From: Chloroflexota bacterium
GTDB taxonomy: Bacteria > Chloroflexota > Dehalococcoidia > JACPQD01
NCBI GenBank assembly: GCA_016190665.1
Contig: JACPQD010000079.1
Location: 45,677 to 109,676 of the forward strand
DNA: 64,000 nucleotides
Direction of reading: 5' to 3'
Positions 58,368 to 64,000 of this stretch are shown here, one piece after another (position 1 is the first letter of the stretch; each line of letters opens with the position of its first letter). The notes below the pieces were generated by a model that saw only the letters and a program-made list of their open reading frames with translations, ran no database searches and was not told the DNA's origin. The position numbers and the translations under genes are program-made.

Positions 58368-58691
58368 CTAGACCGTCTTCCGCTTCCTGACGGCAGGGAG
58401 CCGGCCGGACCGAGACTTGACGTTGTAGCCTGAGCTTTCCTCTCTCGCGGCTGCCACCAATCGGGAACGGATAGCGACCGAGTGGGTCTGCACGGCGGCC
58501 GCGTCCGCCGCCGCCTTGCTCCTCCAGAGAGACAGCCTGGCCATTTCTCGAGGGTTCTCTGTCGAAACGAGCTGGAGAGACATCAGGAAGCCCGGCTGCT
58601 GCTGAATGAATTCAAGCAGTTCACCAAGGGCCTTCTCTGCGTCTGCCTCGCAAGTTCGCCGGACTGTAAACTTGGTCCAACGGGCATACAT
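58368..58691 (-). CDS. ABM-fold (antibiotic biosynthesis monooxygenase-like) small protein
   Basis: 107 residues: WTKFTVRRTCEADAEKALGELLEFIQQQPGFLMSLQLVS and MARLSLWRSKAAADAAAVQTHSVAIRSRL match the dimeric alpha-beta barrel ABM fold, with a basic tail. Function uncertain; members oxidise or bind small aromatics or haem. Start follows AGGAGGAAGCAGT. Confidence 0.75.
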   Translation of the reverse strand: MYARWTKFTVRRTCEADAEKALGELLEFIQQQPGFLMSLQLVSTENPREMARLSLWRSKAAADAAAVQTHSVAIRSRLVAAAREESSGYNVKSRSGRLPAVRKRKTV

Positions 58692-58836
58692 ACTGCTTCC
58701 TCCTGATTCCAGATTTGCAGGGCCGTGTCTACGCTACTATTTTAGCATAGAATCTGCCTTGGCAGTCCGCCGAACGAGCGGCGTGACCACGCGAATACGG
58801 CAGTCGCCGGTTCGGGTGAAGGGCCGCTCAAATTCT

Positions 58837-59226
58837 CTAAGAAGCCAACGAATCTACGATTCTGCGGAGATCGTGCTGGAATTTCCTGAACGACCGGCAG
58901 CTTCTGTAGGCGCTTCGAAGGTCAAACTTCTCTGCGAGGGCCGGCTGGTCATCTGTCTCGAGGTAGGTTCGGGGCTGCATCGCGCTGCTCAGGAATCCCT
59001 TGCCGTCACGTATGGCCTCTGGATCAGATGGTGAACGCGCTCCGCTTGAAATGCCGCGAACGTCTCGCAAGGATTGGATGCTCCCGACGAACCAGCTTTC
59101 CAGTTCGGACTTCGCCAAGACAACCGACACCAGCACGTTTCGCGCCACCTGTTGCGCTCGTCCCAGAAGATCCGGGGCCAAGTCCTTTGGGCAGTCATCA
59201 TCTGCGTCAAGGATTACCGCTACTGC
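58837..59226 (-). pseudogene. DUF4276 family protein, 5' end missing
   Basis: Conserved from AVILDADDDCPKDLAPDLLG through SVVLAKSELESWFVGS and DQPALAEKFDL to the stop, but a TAG at 59229-59227 blocks the frame directly before it and no start codon remains except internal ones. About the first third of the usual protein is missing. DUF4276 proteins are TOPRIM-like and often accompany SMC-type ATPases; none is adjacent. Confidence 0.7.
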
Positions 59227-59307
59227 CTAATTCTACTAAACGCCAACGCCCATCGCCAGTGCAAAATCTAGGCCGGGCGCGCCAGGCATCATTATACCAC
59301 CCCATGC

Positions 59308-59313
59308 TATAAT
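59308..59313 (+). promoter_or_regulatory. extended -10 element before cca
   Basis: TATAAT preceded by TGC. Transcription would start near 59320, leaving almost no leader before the open frame beginning at 59329. Confidence 0.5.
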
Positions 59314-59331
59314 GACAACCATCAATAGGTA

Positions 59332-60621
59332 CTGAAAGAGCAACGAGAGCTGAAAGAGTATTCGAACAACCTTGATCGCCTGATCAGGGAGCGCTTTCCG
59401 CCGGAGATCTGCCGTCTGCTGGAGGGGGCTGGAGCGGAGGCCTGCCTTCGCGGCGAGCGGCTTTACCTGGTGGGTGGAGCCGTCAGAGACCTGCTGCTGG
59501 GAAGGGAAACTCTGGACCTTGACCTGGTGGTTGAAGGCAATGCCCTGGCTCTGGCCGAGGAGCTAGCCGGCCGTAGCGGCGGTCGTCTCACCGTGCACCG
59601 TCGCTTTGGTACGGCCAAATGGAGGTTCGGAGGTGCCATCATCGACCTGGTGACGTCGCGCTCGGAGACTTACAGCCGGCCGGGGGCCCTCCCCACGGTG
59701 CAGCCGGGGCCTATCGAGGCGGACCTTTTCCGGCGCGACTTTACGGTCAACGCCATGGCCGCTCACTTGTCGCCGGACCGCTTTGGGGAACTGGTTGATC
59801 CGTACCATGGCCGGGCAGACCTGGCGCAGAGGCTGGTGCGCATCCTGCACGACAGAAGCTTCATCGACGACGCCACAAGGATTCTGCGCGCCCTCCGCTA
59901 CGAGCAGCGCCTCGGTTTCCGCCTGGAGCCGGAAACGAGGAAGCTGCTCCGTCGGGATGTGGCTATGCTGGATACCATCAGCGGCGACCGCCTGCGACGT
60001 GAGTTGGAGCTAATCCTACGAGAAGCCCTTCCGGAACGTGTCCTCCGGCGCGCAGAAGAACTGGGAGTGCTGCAGCAGTTCCACCCCACCTTGAAGGCCG
60101 ACAACTGGCTGGTGAGCAATTTCGGGCGGGTCCGGCAGATCGGTCAAGAAGACAGGCCGCTAATGTACTTGCTCGTTCTGGCCTACCGGTTGACGCCATC
60201 CCAGGCGGCGGATTTCATTGCTCGCTTCAGATTTCCTCCGGGGATGGCGCGCACTATCAACGACCTTGTCGACCTCAGGACTCACCCGGGAGTCGCGTCT
60301 GGGTCTTCCGTGGTCCCCAGCGCCCTCTGCAGGCTGCTCCGGCGCTATTCCCTTCACGCCATCCATGCGGTGTCCCTGGTTTCGGAATCGCCTGCCGTCC
60401 GCAGTCGGCTCAGGCTGTATTTGACGACGCTACGACATATCGCCCCCCTGCTGAGCGGAAAGGATATCCTGAAGTTGGGACTCCCCGCCGGGCCGCTGGT
60501 CGGCGAGGCGCTGTCTTACCTTAAAGACGCTGTCCTAGACGGGAAGGTTGCCACGCGGGAAGAGGAAAAGGATTTCGTGAGGGCGTGGATCGAACAGGAA
60601 AAGAAGCTGAACAGCTTCTAG
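59332..60621 (+). CDS. cca: CCA-adding/poly(A) polymerase-family tRNA nucleotidyltransferase
   Basis: Adds or repairs the tRNA CCA end. LYLVGGAVRDLLLGRETLDLDLVVEG gives the G-S/G-G and D-x-D motifs, RRDFTVNAMA motif C, and DATRILRALRYEQRL motif D. About 429 residues if it starts near 59332; the upstream codons (RLIRERFPPEICRLLEGAGAEAC) are family-like but contain no ATG, GTG or TTG. CTG 59332, three bases after a TAG, is the only candidate there; GTG 59470 would delete the first strand. A frameshift joining the ATG at 59312 is the alternative. The helical C-terminal part ends in EEEKDFVRAWIEQEKK. Confidence 0.85.
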   Translation: MKEQRELKEYSNNLDRLIRERFPPEICRLLEGAGAEACLRGERLYLVGGAVRDLLLGRETLDLDLVVEGNALALAEELAGRSGGRLTVHRRFGTAKWRFGGAIIDLVTSRSETYSRPGALPTVQPGPIEADLFRRDFTVNAMAAHLSPDRFGELVDPYHGRADLAQRLVRILHDRSFIDDATRILRALRYEQRLGFRLEPETRKLLRRDVAMLDTISGDRLRRELELILREALPERVLRRAEELGVLQQFHPTLKADNWLVSNFGRVRQIGQEDRPLMYLLVLAYRLTPSQAADFIARFRFPPGMARTINDLVDLRTHPGVASGSSVVPSALCRLLRRYSLHAIHAVSLVSESPAVRSRLRLYLTTLRHIAPLLSGKDILKLGLPAGPLVGEALSYLKDAVLDGKVATREEEKDFVRAWIEQEKKLNSF

Positions 60622-60625
60622 CAAC

Positions 60626-60877
60626 CTACCTGGTGCGGTATCTTAAGATAAGCCCTATTTGAAGGGAGGTCTGCAACAGGCCCATCGTGTTGCCCACTAT
60701 GAACACCACGTCCATGATGGCCAGGCTGTAGGTCACGTAGAAGGCGAACCCCAGCCAGAGAATGACCCAGGCCGGCAGCGATAGTCCGGTGACATCCCTC
60801 GTCCGCAGGATCTTCGCCGTCTGCGGCAGAAAGAATATCTGCATGGTGATGAAGCCCAGCCAGCCGAAGATCTGCAT
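60626..60877 (-). CDS. SemiSWEET-like PQ-loop membrane protein
   Basis: 83 residues, three membrane helices. FFLPQTAKILRTRDVTGLSLPAW is the PQ-loop triple-helix motif. A dimer would form a sugar channel. AGGAGAACGA precedes the ATG. The stop lies 4 bp from the cca stop, so the genes converge. A terminator is not obvious. Confidence 0.9.
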   Translation of the reverse strand: MQIFGWLGFITMQIFFLPQTAKILRTRDVTGLSLPAWVILWLGFAFYVTYSLAIMDVVFIVGNTMGLLQTSLQIGLILRYRTR

Positions 60878-60971
60878 TCGTTCTCCTTTTCAACCCGGGT
60901 CTCCCCCAGCAGTGGACGAGTCTGACCCGCCTGACTTTGTCTAGCCCCTGGGCCACGGCTTCCCCTTCCTC

Positions 60972-63791
60972 CTAGAACCCCTCCAGCATCGGCTGCTTGC
61001 CCTTCCCCAGCCATGTCAACGCCTCTTCGGGGAGATTGCAGACGGGCCCGCGCTTCGTGGCGCACCGCGGCAACGAATCCAGGAAGGCGGCGCCGTAGTG
61101 CCTGTTCTGAATGCGGCGATCGAGGATCACCACCACGCCTCGGTCCGTGCGGCTGCGGATTAGGCGGCCAAATCCCTGCTTGAACCGCAGCACCGCCTGG
61201 GGAACGGCATACTGATTGAACGGATCATCGAGAAGCTCGGAGCGCGCGGCGAATACAGGGTCCGTGGGCACGACAAAGGGCAGCTTGGCGATCACCAGAA
61301 CGCTCAGCGCCTCGCCGACCACATCCACCCCCTCCCAGAGGCTGGCGGTCCCGAGGACGATGGTCCGCGGGTTAGCTTTGAGAAGGTTCAATAGCTGCTT
61401 GGGCGAACCATGCACCCCCTGTCCCAGGACGAGAATGCCCTCACGCTCCAGCGGGGCCCGTATCGCCGCCAGTGCAGACCGGAGCGCCGCATGGGAGGTG
61501 AATAGGACCAGCGTTCGCCCCTGTACAGCGCGGCCCAGCTCTATCAGCGCCCGTTCCAGCGCCGGCCCGTAGGCCGGGTGGCTGGGGTTCGGAATGTCCT
61601 GCGGCAGATAGATAAGCGCGGCGTTGCCATAGTCAAAGGGCGAGTTGACCAGAAGCTCCTGCGCGTCTGAGAGGCTCAGTCTCTCCCTGATGTGGCCGAA
61701 AGTGCCCTCCGTGCTCAGCGTGGCGCTGGTCAGAATTACTGACGCCTTTTGTAGGAACAAATGTTTCTCCAGGGCCGGGCCAACGTGAAGCGGCGCAGCG
61801 CTCACAGTGACAGCGTTGCTCTGTCGCGACAGCTGCGCCCAGTAAATGCTGTCAGCTTCCGGGGCGGATATCACGGCGCCCATGCGATGCCTCAATTCCG
61901 CGCCCGCGGCAATCAGCGCCGCGAGCTCCATCTTCAGCTCATCACGGTCGCCACCAGGGTCCTCGAGTCCCTCCAACCTGGTCCCCAGTTCACTGAGTTT
62001 GGACTCTATCCGATTAAGGGACTTCGACAGGTCGTCCCAGGCGATCTCGACGTCGGACCAGGCGGGCTGGCTGCGCACGGCCCTGGTCAGGCGCAGGCGC
62101 AAATCGTAATCCCCTGCTTCGGAAGAGCAGGATTCCACAAGAGCGGCCAGGCCACTGAAGAGAAAGGACGCCTGAGCCGCTGCTTCACGAACAGCCTTCT
62201 CCACATCGGCCACCAGCGGTGGAGGCGCCTCGCGGAGGATGGGGGCACCGCCGGCGAGGCCCCCCAACAGCGCGCCGAGTAATCCGGAGGGACGGCCCCT
62301 GCTTTCGGAGGCCCCCCCAACCCTGGACAGGTAATCATCTACGTCGCGCTGGTTTGCGCTGAATCCAAGCTGGTCTGTGGCCTCCTTCTCCAAATTGTGG
62401 GCCTCGTCCACAACCAGATACTGATAATCCGGCAGGACGTTGGCCCCGCTGACCATATCGGAGAGGAGAAGGGCGTGATTGACAACGATCACGTGGGCGC
62501 CCTCCGCCGCCCAGCGCGCGCGATAAAAGAAGCACGTTCCATCCTCATGGTAGCGGCAGCGCGGTCCGAGGCAGCTTTCCCCGTGGGCACACACCTTGCT
62601 CCAGGCGGCGCCTTCGGCGGCGCTGAGGTTGAGCTCCGCCCTGTCGCCCGTAACCGTGGAACCGAGCCAGACGAGGAGGCGCATCAGCAGCCTCCCCTCG
62701 TCGAGGGATAAGCCCTCCGAGCCGCGCAGTGACTCCAGACGCCGCAGGCACAGGTAATTGTTGCGACCCTTCAGTTGCAGCGCCTTGAGACGCGCGAAGT
62801 CCCCATCCCCTGTTAAAGCCTTCAGGAGGTCAGGGATGTCCTTGTGCATCAACTGCTCTTGCAGGTTGATGGTATTGGTCGAGATGACAACAGGCGTGTT
62901 GTTCGTAAGAGCGTAGTGAAGGCAGGGCAGCAGGTAGGCCAGCGACTTACCGGTGCCCGTGCCAGCCTCCACCAGCAAGTGCTCGTCCCTGTTGAGCGCC
63001 TGGGCCACCGCTACCATCATTCGCTCCTGCTCAACGCGATACTCAAAACCCGGAAATCCTTGCGGTATCACTGTCTTGAGAAGGTCAGTCAGTTGGTCAA
63101 TGTCCAGCGCCACCTTCTCGGAGACGGGGACAAGCGGTTCAGGACGGCGGAGGGGTAGGCGCGGCCGTCCTCTCTCACTTATTTCCGGAGCGGGCGAGCC
63201 CGCCGCGACCTCAAAGACGAAGCTCAGCGGCCAATTGAGGCGAGCCCCGACGCTCTGCAACTCACGCAGAAGGGACGGCTTAAGTTCGCTCGCCAAGCGC
63301 AGAAGCGCCAGGAAGACATCTTTGGCCGCCATGGCGTCCGCGGGGGCGCGATGCGTGGGGGACGTCGAAACACCAAGGGCCTTCACCAACGAACCGAGAC
63401 CGTGGTCGGGCAAGGAGGGCAAGAGGATAGACGAGAGCTCCCAGGTATCGTAGGTTGGATTCAGAAGAACTATCCCCTTGGCGGCCAGGAAGCTCACGTC
63501 GAAGGGAATATTCTGCCCTACAATGGGGCAAGAGCCAATGAAGGACGCCAGGTCTCTGCCGACGGCGCTAATCGGCGGCGCGTTGTCCACATCCTCTTGC
63601 TGGATCCCTGTCAAGACCTGGATGAAATAGGGAATTCTTCGCCCCGGGTTCACCAGAGACGAAAACGTCGCGATGACCTCATCGCCCAAAAACTTGACGG
63701 CGCCCACCTCAGTGATCTCATCGTTTTCGGGGCTCAGGCCGGTGGTCTCCAGATCGAGGGATACGCAAGGGAACTGCATGGGGACACCCAT
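60972..63791 (-). CDS. dinG: DinG-family helicase with N-terminal DEDD exonuclease domain
   Basis: 939 residues. Residues 8-170 are a DnaQ-like 3'-5' exonuclease (SLDLETTGLSPENDEITEVGAV with Asp and Glu; HRAPADAMAAKDVF with His and Asp). The helicase follows with EAGTGTGKSLAYLLP (Walker A), VVDEAHNLEKEA (DEAH) and a four-cysteine iron-sulfur site (VCAHGESCLGPRCRYH, TCFF). ILGTASLWEGVDVVGE and FGRLIRSRTDRG are the C-terminal motifs. It resolves R-loops and other structures ahead of forks. ATG 63791 has AGGAGGG too close; ATG 63779 is an alternative. Confidence 0.93.
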   Translation of the reverse strand: MGVPMQFPCVSLDLETTGLSPENDEITEVGAVKFLGDEVIATFSSLVNPGRRIPYFIQVLTGIQQEDVDNAPPISAVGRDLASFIGSCPIVGQNIPFDVSFLAAKGIVLLNPTYDTWELSSILLPSLPDHGLGSLVKALGVSTSPTHRAPADAMAAKDVFLALLRLASELKPSLLRELQSVGARLNWPLSFVFEVAAGSPAPEISERGRPRLPLRRPEPLVPVSEKVALDIDQLTDLLKTVIPQGFPGFEYRVEQERMMVAVAQALNRDEHLLVEAGTGTGKSLAYLLPCLHYALTNNTPVVISTNTINLQEQLMHKDIPDLLKALTGDGDFARLKALQLKGRNNYLCLRRLESLRGSEGLSLDEGRLLMRLLVWLGSTVTGDRAELNLSAAEGAAWSKVCAHGESCLGPRCRYHEDGTCFFYRARWAAEGAHVIVVNHALLLSDMVSGANVLPDYQYLVVDEAHNLEKEATDQLGFSANQRDVDDYLSRVGGASESRGRPSGLLGALLGGLAGGAPILREAPPPLVADVEKAVREAAAQASFLFSGLAALVESCSSEAGDYDLRLRLTRAVRSQPAWSDVEIAWDDLSKSLNRIESKLSELGTRLEGLEDPGGDRDELKMELAALIAAGAELRHRMGAVISAPEADSIYWAQLSRQSNAVTVSAAPLHVGPALEKHLFLQKASVILTSATLSTEGTFGHIRERLSLSDAQELLVNSPFDYGNAALIYLPQDIPNPSHPAYGPALERALIELGRAVQGRTLVLFTSHAALRSALAAIRAPLEREGILVLGQGVHGSPKQLLNLLKANPRTIVLGTASLWEGVDVVGEALSVLVIAKLPFVVPTDPVFAARSELLDDPFNQYAVPQAVLRFKQGFGRLIRSRTDRGVVVILDRRIQNRHYGAAFLDSLPRCATKRGPVCNLPEEALTWLGKGKQPMLEGF

Positions 63792-64000
63792 CCCTCCTCA
63801 GCGGAGAAGGGCTTCTTTCTAGTTGAGACTGACTAGACATTGTACCACGTCGCCCTTCAGAGAAAAAGCGATGCTCTGTGTGGCCCAAATCCGTGAGTAA
63901 TCTGGCGCAGTCGGGTTGTGGTGGCAAGACGGGGTCGTTTTTGGCCTCCTGGTGGGGCGGTCGTCGGTCAGAAGAACCGTTTGGGGCTGAAGAACGCGTC
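63792..64000. other. right-edge spacer, no gene seen
   Basis: About 209 bp upstream of the dinG-type gene; its promoter should lie here, but no clear -35/-10 pair stands out on the minus strand. Confidence 0.4.

Noticed and set aside
1..64000. tRNA or rRNA genes
   Set aside because: I looked for T-loop-like GGTTCGAATCC and rRNA signatures on both strands and saw none; a covariance-model search would be needed to exclude unusual ones such as tRNA-Sec.

Overview
The window looks like a chromosomal piece of an uncultured, GC-rich bacterium, probably Chloroflexota and possibly Dehalococcoidia-like. This is inferred from gene content: a homocitrate/Re-citrate synthase-like enzyme, many small toxin-antitoxin genes, CaiB-type CoA transferases, orphan peptide-type binding lipoproteins with Ala/Pro-rich linkers, and the trpA-aroH-aroF / tyrA-aroA order. 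No rRNA, tRNA or CRISPR array was seen, so the taxonomy rests on inference.

Layout. 1-6100: 5' part of uvrC, an MDR dehydrogenase, two nitronate monooxygenase-like proteins, TatA and a nitroreductase. 6331-10913: a conserved housekeeping run, yacL-like PIN/TRAM, ispD, ispF, cysE, cysS. 10926-15827: a dense island of toxin-antitoxin-like genes built from repeated modules and interrupted by a diverged second copy of the cysS 3' end. 15909-21885: an MFS transporter, a MazE-like antitoxin overlapping an EEP nuclease, a propeller protein and VOC proteins. 22051-31243: an accessory catabolic region with a UGSC-family selenoprotein, two orphan oligopeptide-type binding lipoproteins and two MDR dehydrogenases. 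31328-35086: two MFS transporters, a small membrane protein and a CPBP protease. 35425-45330: aromatic amino-acid genes trpA, aroH, aroF, tyrA and aroA, split by a second island (HepT/MntA, DUF2283, a HicB-like pair, a glycosyltransferase, a site-2 protease and an HD protein). 45381-51341: NlpC/P60 peptidase, remA, gmk, two CaiB-type CoA transferases and a citrate/homocitrate synthase-like enzyme. 51719-64000: a RelE/RHH pair, a DUF1998 helicase, DUF503, a GrdB-related selenoprotein, a MetE/UROD-like protein, rnc, cca, a SemiSWEET and a DinG-type helicase.

The strongest result is selenocysteine use. Two genes (22545-24197 and 55712-56500, minus) are each interrupted by one in-frame TGA placed exactly at a U-x-x-C redox motif (UGAC and UPLC). 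In both, the TGA is followed by a hairpin whose apical loop begins 18 nt downstream. Standard gene calling would split both genes. No sel genes lie in the window.

The second pattern is boundary stuttering. Diverged partial copies of the 3' ends of cysS, aroF, a VOC gene and tyrA (plus the 5' end of aroA) sit just downstream of the intact genes, often with small toxin-antitoxin genes captured in between. A third pattern is a shared promoter-leader cassette upstream of both binding-protein loci (22051 and 29321). Intergenic spaces are rich in word-like degenerate repeats and long perfect palindromes.
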